A stretch of DNA of 8,940 nucleotides from Acetobacter sp. Its GTDB lineage: Bacteria; Pseudomonadota; Alphaproteobacteria; RF32; CAG-239. The translations under genes were made by a program, and so were the position numbers. A model generated the notes under the pieces. The model had not been told where the DNA came from. It saw only the letters and a program-made list of their open reading frames with translations, and did not search any database. The stretch covers positions 1 through 8,940 of the forward strand of contig JAMPED010000047.1 in the NCBI GenBank assembly GCA_023665325.1, given 5' to 3'. Position 1 is the stretch's first letter. Every line of letters begins with the position of its first letter. This document shows, piece by piece, positions 1-6,188 of this stretch.

Positions 1-39
1 GGAGAAATTTATACTGTAAAAGAAAAAGTTATAGACTAA
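1..39 (+). CDS. C-terminal end of an upstream gene (partial)
   Basis: Frame 1 is open from the first base and ends at TAA 37-39, giving the tail GEIYTVKEKVID. The stop is followed within a few bases by a strong terminator, and the same TAATAAAAAG sequence follows the stop of the gene ending at 6175. That context suggests a real gene end. Twelve residues are too few to identify a family, so no function is proposed. Confidence 0.5.
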   Translation, partial: GEIYTVKEKVID

Positions 40-40
40 T

Positions 41-81
41 AAAAAGCCCTAAGAGTATAGTCCTCTTAGGGCTTTTTGATT
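41..81 (+). terminator. Rho-independent terminator
   Basis: A perfect inverted repeat pairs GCCCTAAGAG (46-55) with CTCTTAGGGC (63-72). It extends to 15 bp with flanking A5/T5 and has a 7-base loop (56-62) and a T-rich tail. It closes the upstream unit. Its tail also provides the -35 region of the next promoter. Confidence 0.92.
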
Positions 82-104
82 TTTCTTATTTTATATGTTA
101 TAAT
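76..104 (+). promoter_or_regulatory. Extended -10 promoter of unit A
   Basis: TATAAT lies at 99-104 with the extended -10 TG at 96-97. TTGATT (76-81) is a 4/6 match to the -35 consensus at an ideal 17-base spacing. Transcription should start near 111-112, leaving a short leader before the ATG at 137. The -35 is embedded in the T-tract of the preceding terminator. Confidence 0.85.
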
Positions 105-118
105 ATATATATAAAGTG

Positions 119-125
119 AAAGGAG
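119..125 (+). promoter_or_regulatory. Ribosome binding site deciding the start of the winged-helix gene
   Basis: AAAGGAG ends 11 bases before ATG 137. An in-frame GTG at 116 lies before this site and only ~4 bases from the predicted transcription start, so the ATG at 137 is preferred. Confidence 0.7.
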
Positions 126-136
126 ATGGAAAAGTA

Positions 137-418
137 ATGCCAGGCAGAACAACTAAGTATACCGCAAAGACAAACTCAGAACTTGAATTTAGAGTGCTAG
201 ACATTCTAAACACAACCAAGCAAGCAATGACTATCGACCAAATTAAACAGCACGATATGGTCTTGGCGCCGCACACTTCTCAGAAACTCGCTCGCGTCTT
301 AGCTAAACTAATTGAAATGGGATTTGTGCGGAAAGGGAAATCTAAGCGACTCAATCGTATGCTGTATAAAGCAGTATCGGCAATGGAAGAGGAAGGTTAT
401 GAAGTAGATGACAATTAG
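137..418 (+). CDS. Small winged-helix (wHTH) DNA-binding-like protein
   Basis: The 93-residue product has a predicted helix at about 14-30 (ELEFRVLDILNTTK), a short helix around 31-40 (TIDQIKQHD), a candidate recognition helix at about 45-61 (TSQKLARVLAKLIEMG), then a basic beta-hairpin wing (VRKGKSKRLNRMLYKA). An acidic tail ends the protein. This order is typical of winged-helix proteins of the MarR/ArsR type, and the basic wing suggests nucleic-acid binding. It is the first gene of its transcript and overlaps the next gene by 11 bases. A role as a phage transcription regulator is inference; no operator or target can be named. It could instead be a wHTH module in a protein complex. Confidence 0.75.
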   Translation: MPGRTTKYTAKTNSELEFRVLDILNTTKQAMTIDQIKQHDMVLAPHTSQKLARVLAKLIEMGFVRKGKSKRLNRMLYKAVSAMEEEGYEVDDN

Positions 419-758
419 ATTATGGTTAGATGACATACGCCCTATCCCTCAAAGCACCAAATATTGGCTTCATGCTAAAAGTGTTAATGAAGCAAAGGTA
501 GCCGTTGAAAAGTTTTTCGAGATAAAAGAAACTGTTGGAGATTTTGAGGGGCATGATACCTGGACTCTTATTCTCGACCTTGACCATGACTTAGGTAAAT
601 ACGCTAAAGATGGTGGCGATGCAATTAAACTGCTTGACTGGATTGAAGCAGAGGGAATTAACACTACAGATATCGTATTCAAGATTCATACTGCCAACCC
701 AGTGGGTAGACAAAATATGCTTCAGGTAATTCGTAAAAATAAATGGAGGGAATACTAA
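408..758 (+). CDS. cREC-like (cyclic-phosphate-processing receiver) domain protein
   Basis: The 116-aa protein is a single receiver-like domain. LWLDDIRP (5-12) carries the double acidic residues of the receiver pocket. LILDLDHDLG (54-63) occupies the phospho-acceptor strand. IHTANPVGRQNM (93-104) is a conserved C-terminal signature of this group. I recognise the combination as the cREC family, which comparative genomics links to processing of cyclic phosphates and nucleic-acid termini; the biochemistry is poorly known. There is no output domain, so a classical two-component regulator is unlikely. It overlaps the wHTH gene by 11 bases and its stop overlaps the next start (TAATG), so translation is probably coupled. 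A kinase and metallophosphoesterases that could act in the same pathway lie about 5-6 kb downstream. Family call good; function inferred. Confidence 0.75.
   Translation: MTIRLWLDDIRPIPQSTKYWLHAKSVNEAKVAVEKFFEIKETVGDFEGHDTWTLILDLDHDLGKYAKDGGDAIKLLDWIEAEGINTTDIVFKIHTANPVGRQNMLQVIRKNKWREY
745..750 (+). promoter_or_regulatory. Ribosome binding site deciding the membrane protein start
   Basis: GGAGGG sits 7 bases before ATG 758. An in-frame ATG at 743 overlaps this site and has no binding site of its own, so the shorter form is chosen. Confidence 0.8.
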
Positions 759-1165
759 TGGACGAACTGATTACTGCTATCACCCCTGCAATTTCCACTC
801 TGGCAAATTTCTTTGGCACTACAGTAGAATATCTCCAAACCCATCTTATGGAATATGTCCTGAAGTATGGCGAATATTGCTATGCGATAAACATCGCCAC
901 AGCTTTCTCCACCTGCTTTACTATTGGTTTGGTTAGTTGGATAATCGCTGCTTGTATTCTTTGGGGTGTAATATATTATGAAAGTTCTTCATATAAGGAA
1001 TGGATAAGGCTAAGCATCAAGTGGACAGTGATTTCCTTCTTTGTTATTGCAATTATCCTGTTTACTTGCGGCTTGGTTTGGTTCCTCTGTACTACCTATA
1101 TTCCTTATAAGGCAAGTCCAGAGATTTGGTCTATTACCAAAGTTATGGAATTGATTAAATCCTAA
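758..1165 (+). CDS. Small two-helix membrane protein, unknown function
   Basis: The 135-residue protein has an amphipathic N-terminal region (1-40) followed by two long hydrophobic stretches at about 43-74 and 90-115. They are separated by a charged, Tyr/Ser-rich loop (ESSSYKEWIRLSIK). A short polar tail (YKASPEIWSITKVMELIKS) follows. No signal peptidase site is evident, so it is probably an integral inner-membrane protein with both ends on the same side. The start overlaps the preceding stop by one base, and a terminator follows 5 bases after the stop. I do not recognise a family. Two-helix holins have this general shape, but there is no endolysin nearby and the tail is not diagnostic, so holin is not claimed. 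Confidence 0.8.
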   Translation: MDELITAITPAISTLANFFGTTVEYLQTHLMEYVLKYGEYCYAINIATAFSTCFTIGLVSWIIAACILWGVIYYESSSYKEWIRLSIKWTVISFFVIAIILFTCGLVWFLCTTYIPYKASPEIWSITKVMELIKS

Positions 1166-1169
1166 CATA

Positions 1170-1212
1170 AAAGAGAGAACGACTTATATAAGTCGTTCTC
1201 TCTTTATTTTTT
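1170..1212 (+). terminator. Rho-independent terminator of unit A
   Basis: A perfect 16-bp stem pairs 1170-1185 (AAAGAGAGAACGACTT) with 1190-1205, with a 4-base ATAT loop and a T-rich tail. It closes the unit 5 bases after the membrane protein stop. The tail overlaps the -35 region of the next promoter. Confidence 0.93.
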
Positions 1213-1231
1213 TATAAAAATATGATATAAT
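1203..1231 (+). promoter_or_regulatory. Extended -10 promoter of the NAD operon
   Basis: TATAAT is at 1226-1231 with TG at 1223-1224. The -35 position, 17 bases upstream, reads TTTATT (1203-1208, 3/6), which an extended -10 can compensate. The 17-base stretch from TATAAT through TTTATAGAAA is identical at 6212-6228, suggesting a common phage promoter type. Confidence 0.85.
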
Positions 1232-1247
1232 ATTTATAGAAAATAAG

Positions 1248-1255
1248 AAAAGGAG
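1248..1255 (+). promoter_or_regulatory. Ribosome binding site deciding the pncA start
   Basis: AAAAGGAG ends 10 bases before ATG 1266 but only 1 base before the in-frame ATG at 1257, which is too close for initiation. The protein therefore begins MKFLIVIDMQ, the usual beginning of nicotinamidases. Confidence 0.75.
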
Positions 1256-1265
1256 AATGTCCAAT

Positions 1266-1829
1266 ATGAAATTTCTTATCGTGATAGATATGCAGAATGA
1301 TTTTATCTCTGGCGCACTCGGCACCAAGGAGGCTCAAGCAGTAATGCCCAATGTGGTGGCTCGAATTAACCAGGCTCGCGCGAATGGAGAACAAGTCATC
1401 TTTACGCGAGATACTCATTATGAGAACACCTATATGAACTCTGTTGAAGGTAAGCATCTGCCTGTGCCGCATTGTATTCTCAACTCCGAAGGTTGGAATC
1501 TCCATCCCGATATCGCCGCGACTCTTACTGGGAATGACATACTTCTTGACAAAGAGGGATTCGGAGCATATGACCTGCCGCATTTCATTATTGACCGCGA
1601 TGAAGATGAAAATGACCCCATCACAGAAATTACTGTAATTGGTCTTTGCACAGACATCTGTGTTATCGCCAACGCCGTAGTCCTCAAGAGCTTCTTCGTG
1701 GCGCCAGCGTTTCCTGTTGAAATTACTGTAGATGCCTCTTGCTGCGCTGGCGTAACGCTAGAAAGCCACAAGCGCGCACTCGAGTCTATGAAAACACTTC
1801 ACATCAATGTTATAAACGAGGAGGGTTAA
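1266..1829 (+). CDS. pncA: Nicotinamidase (PncA, isochorismatase-like fold)
   Basis: Hydrolyses nicotinamide to nicotinate and ammonia, the entry step of deamidated NAD salvage, in the cytosol. The 187-aa length matches bacterial PncA. The catalytic triad is visible: Asp8 in VIDMQNDF, Lys96 in LLDKEGFGAYD, and Cys132 in GLCTDICV. Metal ligands are Asp49 and His51 in TRDTH, with His64 or His69 further on. The spacing of Asp8, Asp49, His51 and Lys96 agrees with the well-studied mycobacterial enzyme. ASCCAGVTLESHKRAL (157-172) is the usual C-terminal helix region. Other isochorismatase-like hydrolases are the alternative, but the metal site and the NAD-gene neighbours favour nicotinamidase. First gene of a five-gene operon; the next gene's binding site lies inside its last codons. 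Confidence 0.92.
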   Translation: MKFLIVIDMQNDFISGALGTKEAQAVMPNVVARINQARANGEQVIFTRDTHYENTYMNSVEGKHLPVPHCILNSEGWNLHPDIAATLTGNDILLDKEGFGAYDLPHFIIDRDEDENDPITEITVIGLCTDICVIANAVVLKSFFVAPAFPVEITVDASCCAGVTLESHKRALESMKTLHINVINEEG

Positions 1830-1830
1830 T

Positions 1831-2643
1831 ATGTTTCATTTGATGAATAACCATATGACCATTCAGAATATTGATTGGCCCAGCCCTCATTACCCAGATG
1901 GCACTCTTATGCTAAAAGATTTGCCGCAGGAGATTGACTGTATCGAATGGCTCTATGATAATGATGCTGAACTGTTTACACTCATTTGTTTGCGGCGGCA
2001 TTATCGTGGCAATGTGCGACTGGTTCTTCCTTATGTTCCTCATGCTCGGATGGATAGGGTTAAGCAGGATAGTGAACTTTTTACTCTAAAAGCTTTCTGT
2101 GAAACTATCAATATTTTGAATTTCTCAAGTGTCACAATCTTTGACCCGCATAGTAACGTCACTCCCGCTTTGCTCTACAATGTAAAGGTAATTTGGCCTA
2201 CTGCCAATATCCGCAATATATATAGCAATTTACCTCGTGTAGGCAATACAACCTTCTTCTTTCCCGACGAAGGAGCTATGAAAAGGTACTCTACCCTCTT
2301 CCCTGGTGAGCCATATGTTTTTGGTATGAAAGACCGCGATTGGGTTACTGGAAAAATTCGTAAGCTAATTATTCAAGGGGACGATGACCTCATTAGAGAT
2401 AAGGATATCCTAATTGTAGATGACATCTGTTCAAAAGGCGGCACATTCTTCCATAGCGCAAAAGCTCTAAAGGACAAAGGAGCGAAAGATATTTATCTGT
2501 ATATTTCTCATTGTGAGAACTCTGTTTATGATGGAGATATGATTAAATCTGGTCTAATCAAGAAAATCTTTACTACAAATAGTATCTTCCGCCCCGTACC
2601 CCGTGAGCTGTCAGCGGAGACGCCTATCACAGTTCTTAACTAA
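1831..2643 (+). CDS. prs: Ribose-phosphate pyrophosphokinase (PRPP synthetase), short phage type
   Basis: Makes PRPP from ribose 5-phosphate and ATP, supplying the co-substrate of the phosphoribosyltransferase encoded next. Landmarks in order: LPYVPHARMDRV (66-77), matching the ATP-binding ARQDR region; FDPHS (104-108), in place of the DLHA metal/ATP motif; KDRDWVTGKI (167-176), the basic catalytic-loop region; and VDDICSKGGT (196-205), the PRPP-binding loop, which in cellular enzymes reads VDDMIDTAGT. At 270 aa it is shorter than the usual ~315, as expected of the compact form often encoded by phages next to nadV. GGAGGG at 1820-1825 lies 5 bases before the start, inside the end of pncA. Met5 and Met9 are weaker alternative starts. 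The allosteric ADP/phosphate-site residues of cellular enzymes are not obvious, so it may be less feedback-controlled (inference). Confidence 0.9.
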   Translation: MFHLMNNHMTIQNIDWPSPHYPDGTLMLKDLPQEIDCIEWLYDNDAELFTLICLRRHYRGNVRLVLPYVPHARMDRVKQDSELFTLKAFCETINILNFSSVTIFDPHSNVTPALLYNVKVIWPTANIRNIYSNLPRVGNTTFFFPDEGAMKRYSTLFPGEPYVFGMKDRDWVTGKIRKLIIQGDDDLIRDKDILIVDDICSKGGTFFHSAKALKDKGAKDIYLYISHCENSVYDGDMIKSGLIKKIFTTNSIFRPVPRELSAETPITVLN

Positions 2644-2658
2644 AGGAGGTCATATAAA

Positions 2659-4176
2659 ATGTATAATCCTCTTCTGTTGATTGATTTTTATAAATCTACC
2701 CATCACGAACAGTATCCTGCGGGGCTGACTAAAATGACTTCGTACTACACACCCCGTATGAGTAGACTGAAAGATGTGGACAAGGTAGTTTTCTTCGGTC
2801 TACAGGCTTTCATCAAGGAATATCTCATTGACGGGTTCAACAATTACTTCTTTAATCGTTCGGAGGATGAAGTAGTTGCTGAGTATGAACGTATTCTTAA
2901 TGCTACACTTGGTGTAGGAGCCTATGAAAGCCAAAAAATTCGTGACCTTCATCGGCTTGGATATCTGCCGCTTCGTATTGCGGCGGTGCCCGAGGGTACT
3001 CGCACCGCTATCGGGGTGCCGCAGATTGAGATTACTAACACCCATCCTAACTTCGTATGGTTGGTAAATACTATTGAAACAATGCTTTCTTGCACAATGT
3101 GGCATACTCAGATTTCAGCAGAAGTAGGTTATCGGTACTTCCAAATCGTTAAGAAGTATTGGGAACTCACTTGCGACTCTACGATAAATCCTCGTCGCCT
3201 GTTAGGAGACTTCTCTATGCGAGGCCAGCACTCTGTCGAATCTGCCATCAAGAGTAGCGCGGGTTGGTGCCTCAGCTTCTTAAATATTGCAACTGTACCT
3301 GCTATTCTGTGGCTCGAAGATAACTACAACTGCGATTGTACTAAAGAAGATGTCGCGTATGGTGCAATCTCCACCGAACATAGTGTCATGTGTTCTAACT
3401 TCGCTATTGATGGCGACGAGATTACTCAAATCAAACGTTTGCTTACCGAGATTTATCCTAATCATAGTTTCTCTATGGTAAGCGACAGTTATGATTATTG
3501 GAATCTCGTGGATAATATATTGCCTCAGTGCCGCGACGAGATTATGAATCACAATGGTTGCATTTCTATTCGTGGTGACAGCGGCAATCCTATTGAAGTA
3601 GTCACACAGACGGTATTTCATCTTTGGGAAACTTTTGGTGGCACTATCAATAGTAAAGGGTATAAAGTTCTTGACCCTCACATTAAAGCTATTTATGGAG
3701 ATAGTATCACTCCTCAACGTTGCGAAGCTATCTATCGTATCCTAGAAGAGAATGGCTTTGCTATCAACAATGTGTCTCTCGGTGTTGGCTCTTTCTCTAT
3801 GATGTGTCTTGAGAATATTGAAGTTGATACCTTTAAGATGGTACACGGCTTTAAGCCCGAGGATTATGTTATAACTCATTACAACCCTTATACTCGCGAC
3901 ACCTTTGGGATTGCGGTAAAGGCTACTTATGCCGAGGATAAGGACAGTAAACCTATTATGATTTACAAGCAGCCCAAAGCTCTATCTTGGAAGAAGAGTC
4001 AAAAAGGTTGCTGTGTTGTGGCTCCTGATGGTCAATCCTACACCGATGAACTTACTGACGAAGCCGCTTCTCAGATTCGAGATAATCTATTCCAAACCGT
4101 CTTTGAAGATGGTGATATGGTGCGAGAGTACACTCTTGCAGAAGTAAGAAATAATCTTTACAAGGAGGGCTTTTAA
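2659..4176 (+). CDS. nadV: NAMPT-family nicotinamide (or nicotinate) phosphoribosyltransferase
   Basis: Transfers phosphoribose from PRPP to a pyridine base, giving NMN if the substrate is nicotinamide. The 505-aa length and motif order fit the NAMPT/NadV family. DFYKSTHHEQYP (9-20) contains the Tyr that stacks on the base. DFSMRG (184-189) matches DFGYRG, with Arg188. STEHSVM has His241, equivalent to the catalytic His247 of human NAMPT. IRGDSGNP has Arg305 and Asp307. NSKGYKVLDP and YGDSI follow, then GVGSFS (375-380) in place of the Gly-rich GSGGGL loop, and WKKSQKG near the end. In an ungapped alignment from DFxxRG, the position of human Asp219, which selects nicotinamide, is Ala211 here, so substrate choice is uncertain (see findings). 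AAAGGAGG ends 9 bases before the ATG, a near-perfect binding site. Confidence 0.92.
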   Translation: MYNPLLLIDFYKSTHHEQYPAGLTKMTSYYTPRMSRLKDVDKVVFFGLQAFIKEYLIDGFNNYFFNRSEDEVVAEYERILNATLGVGAYESQKIRDLHRLGYLPLRIAAVPEGTRTAIGVPQIEITNTHPNFVWLVNTIETMLSCTMWHTQISAEVGYRYFQIVKKYWELTCDSTINPRRLLGDFSMRGQHSVESAIKSSAGWCLSFLNIATVPAILWLEDNYNCDCTKEDVAYGAISTEHSVMCSNFAIDGDEITQIKRLLTEIYPNHSFSMVSDSYDYWNLVDNILPQCRDEIMNHNGCISIRGDSGNPIEVVTQTVFHLWETFGGTINSKGYKVLDPHIKAIYGDSITPQRCEAIYRILEENGFAINNVSLGVGSFSMMCLENIEVDTFKMVHGFKPEDYVITHYNPYTRDTFGIAVKATYAEDKDSKPIMIYKQPKALSWKKSQKGCCVVAPDGQSYTDELTDEAASQIRDNLFQTVFEDGDMVREYTLAEVRNNLYKEGF

Positions 4177-4178
4177 TA

Positions 4179-4973
4179 ATGCCGCAGGATATGACAAAAT
4201 TTGACGCTACCAGAGCAACGCTGGCTCTGGTAGAATGGATACAGAAATATTTTCTTGAGAATGGTCCAACTTGTAAAGCTGTGGTCGGAATTAGCGGCGG
4301 TAAAGACAGTTCTGTCGTTGCCGCACTATGTGTAAAGGCTCTTGGCGCTGATAATGTTATTGCAGTTAAGATGCCTCAGTATATCCAGAATGATATTGAC
4401 TGCGCTAATAAGTTGATTGAGCATCTGCAAATTCCAGAAGAGAATGTCTATGAAATTAACATTGGTGACATTGTAGATAGCATCTATGATGTTTTAGGTT
4501 CTTCTGGTGGATTCAATCTTACTACTTTGCCGCGAGTTACCTCGAATACTCCAGCAAGAGTAAGAATGACTATTCTCTACGCAATTGCCGCGGCACGACA
4601 CGGTAGAGTAGCAAACACTTGTAACTATTCTGAGGACTATGTCGGTTATGCTACTAAGTTCGGTGATAATGCTGGAGACTTCGGTCCTCTACACAAATAT
4701 ACCGTAACTGAGGTTAAAGCGATTGGATATGTTCTCGGATTACCAGAAGACCTAATTGAGAAACTGCCCGAGGATGGTTTGTGCGGCCTGCCTGACGAAA
4801 TTAACCTTGGTTTTACGTATTCTGCTCTTGATGGTTATTTACGTCATACCAATCAACTCGGAATGCCCTATGATGTAGTAAGTAAAGTAGAAACAATGCA
4901 CAAGCGCAATCTGCATAAGTTATATCCTATGCCAGAAGCGCCGCTATATGGGAAGACTGATTATGATTTCTAA
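4179..4973 (+). CDS. nadE: NH3-dependent NAD synthetase (NadE)
   Basis: Amidates nicotinate adenine dinucleotide to NAD+ using ATP and ammonia. The 264-aa protein has only the synthetase domain and no glutaminase domain, so free ammonia is the nitrogen source. Key sites: SGGKDSS (39-45), the PP-loop ATP pyrophosphatase motif; NTPARVRMTILY (123-134); NTCNYSEDYVGYATKFGD (146-163), the NaAD-binding region; and LPDEINLGFTYSALDGYL (204-221), which matches the C-terminal signature of the E. coli enzyme. AAGGAGGG ends 9 bases before the start, 2 bases after the nadV stop. NadE acts on the deamidated dinucleotide, so its presence with pncA argues for flow through nicotinate. Ammonia released by PncA could be reused here (inference). 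Confidence 0.93.
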   Translation: MPQDMTKFDATRATLALVEWIQKYFLENGPTCKAVVGISGGKDSSVVAALCVKALGADNVIAVKMPQYIQNDIDCANKLIEHLQIPEENVYEINIGDIVDSIYDVLGSSGGFNLTTLPRVTSNTPARVRMTILYAIAAARHGRVANTCNYSEDYVGYATKFGDNAGDFGPLHKYTVTEVKAIGYVLGLPEDLIEKLPEDGLCGLPDEINLGFTYSALDGYLRHTNQLGMPYDVVSKVETMHKRNLHKLYPMPEAPLYGKTDYDF

Positions 4974-5391
4974 ATTTGAAGGAGAATATGAATTTCTAAG
5001 CAATTTCTTTCCTTGTGAAGTTGCTCGTGATGGCATCCTATATCCAACAGTTGAACACGCATTTCAAGCTGCGAAAACTCTCGACAACTTTGATAAAATG
5101 CGAATTGCTGTTGCTGATACCCCTGGTAAAGCAAAACGTCTTGGCCGCAAAGTTACTCTTCGTCCAGATTGGGAAGAGATTAAACTCGCAGTTATGGAAG
5201 ACTGTTTGCGAGAGAAATTCTGCGCGGATTCTGAATTGCGTGAAAAGTTGCTTGCCACCGGTGACGAAGAACTGGTTGAGGGCAACTGGTGGCATGATAC
5301 TTTTTGGGGAGTCTGCGACGGAGTTGGTGAAAATAACTTAGGTAAGTTGCTTATGAAACTACGTGCAGAATATCAACACAAGGGCGGCTAA
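4963..5391 (+). CDS. NADAR/YbiA-family protein (ADP-ribose or N-glycosidic bond hydrolase-like)
   Basis: The 142-aa protein shows the family signatures in order: FEGEYEFLSNFFP (5-17), YPTVEHAFQAAK (27-38), RPDWEEIKLAVM (67-78), EGNWWHDTFWG (106-116) and GENNLGKLLM (122-131). Family members include E. coli YbiA, an N-glycosidase on riboflavin-pathway intermediates, and members reported to remove ADP-ribose from nucleic-acid bases. In a phage NAD operon it could clear ADP-ribosylated products or process NAD breakdown intermediates (inference). ATG 4963 is chosen over ATG 4948 because a GGGAAG site lies just ahead of it and family members begin only a few residues before FxGEYxFLSNF. It overlaps nadE by 11 bases, so the two are probably translationally coupled. 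Confidence 0.9.
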   Translation: MISKFEGEYEFLSNFFPCEVARDGILYPTVEHAFQAAKTLDNFDKMRIAVADTPGKAKRLGRKVTLRPDWEEIKLAVMEDCLREKFCADSELREKLLATGDEELVEGNWWHDTFWGVCDGVGENNLGKLLMKLRAEYQHKGG

Positions 5392-5410
5392 AGGCCGCCC
5401 TTTATTTTAT
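5380..5410 (+). terminator. Rho-independent terminator of the NAD operon, overlapping the stop codon
   Basis: A 9-bp GC-rich stem pairs AAGGGCGGC (5380-5388) with GCCGCCCTT (5394-5402) around a 5-base loop, followed by a T-rich tail. The TAA stop of the NADAR gene (5389-5391) lies in the loop, so the last codons form the stem. Confidence 0.88.
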
Positions 5411-5429
5411 TAAAAAAATATGATATTAT
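5401..5429 (+). promoter_or_regulatory. Extended -10 promoter of unit C
   Basis: TATTAT (5424-5429) is preceded by TG at 5421-5422. TTTATT (5401-5406) lies 17 bases upstream, the same weak -35 at the same spacing as the NAD operon promoter. The stretch 5418-5436 differs from 1220-1238 at one base. It sits directly on the tail of the preceding terminator. Confidence 0.8.
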
Positions 5430-5458
5430 ATTTATATAAGAGAAAGGAAGTGTTTGAT

Positions 5459-6175
5459 ATGGCAAGATATGTTATCAGTGACCTGCATGGTATGAAGGCA
5501 TTATATGACCAAGTAGTTACTTTCATCAAGCCTGAAGATAAAGTATATTGTCTTGGTGATTGCGGCGATAGAGGGCCGCAGAGTTGGGCTACTTTAAAAG
5601 CAGTCTTAACTAATCCCCAGTTTACCCTTTTGATGGGTAATCACGAACATCTTCTCTTAACCGCAATGACTGGAGATAATACAGTCTACAGTTCTGACCC
5701 TGTTTCTTTGCTCTACTACAATGGCGGCGAGGAAACCTATACAGATTGGCAAGCAGAGGACAATCCAGACATTTGGATTTCCGCGATTAAGAGATTGCCG
5801 TACTATCAAAAGATAGAAAATGATAGCGGCATGATTATCCATTTAACTCACGCGGGTTTTACGCCGCCTGCTATTCCAAAAGATTTCGATTTAGTATGGA
5901 GTAGAGAACATTTTGGTGACCCGTGGCCTGATGGTCATGGAAATGAAATTGTTATTCATGGACATACTCCTTCGCCCTATCTCGTAAAACGTGCAAATCA
6001 ACTCGCTCGATTTCATGATGAACCTACTCAGAAATGGGAGCCTGGCGCTGTTTATTACTGTGATACGCATAAGATTGACATTGATTGCGGCGCTTTTAGT
6101 ACAGGCTACACTGTTCTCCTTGACCTTGACACTTTTGATGAACACATCTTCCAGTGTACAGTTGATAGTGACTAA
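5459..6175 (+). CDS. PPP-type metallophosphoesterase (Pnkp-phosphatase/ApaH-like)
   Basis: The 238-aa protein has the complete set of metal-binding motifs of the PPP branch: ISDLHG (6-11), LGDCGDRGP (32-40), GNHEHL (60-65), THAGFTP (130-136) and IHGHTP (166-171), plus a conserved IDIDCGAFSTG (206-216) at the end. This pattern is shared by lambda-type protein phosphatases, diadenosine tetraphosphatases (ApaH/PrpE) and the phosphatase domain of bacterial Pnkp; sequence alone does not separate them. The start ATG 5459 follows AAAGGAAG by 8 bases; an in-frame ATG at 5420 lies inside the -10 region and cannot be used. The next gene encodes a Pnk-like 5'-kinase, so an end-healing phosphatase is plausible. 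No signal peptide; cytosolic. Confidence 0.88.
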   Translation: MARYVISDLHGMKALYDQVVTFIKPEDKVYCLGDCGDRGPQSWATLKAVLTNPQFTLLMGNHEHLLLTAMTGDNTVYSSDPVSLLYYNGGEETYTDWQAEDNPDIWISAIKRLPYYQKIENDSGMIIHLTHAGFTPPAIPKDFDLVWSREHFGDPWPDGHGNEIVIHGHTPSPYLVKRANQLARFHDEPTQKWEPGAVYYCDTHKIDIDCGAFSTGYTVLLDLDTFDEHIFQCTVDSD

Positions 6176-6188
6176 TAAAAAGTTCTGA

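Noticed and set aside
116..136. GTG start at 116 adding seven residues to the winged-helix protein
   Set aside because: It precedes the AAAGGAG site and nearly coincides with the predicted transcription start; ATG 137 is better placed.
758..1165. Two-helix membrane protein as a phage holin
   Set aside because: No endolysin or lysis gene is nearby, and helix number alone is not diagnostic.
1212..1771. Minus-strand open frames opposite the nicotinamidase gene
   Set aside because: Mirror frames of a well-supported coding sequence, with no promoter, binding site or protein motif.
3280..3717. A 145-codon open frame on the minus strand
   Set aside because: It is antisense to the middle of nadV, has no ribosome binding site or recognisable motif, and overlaps catalytic regions of a certain gene.
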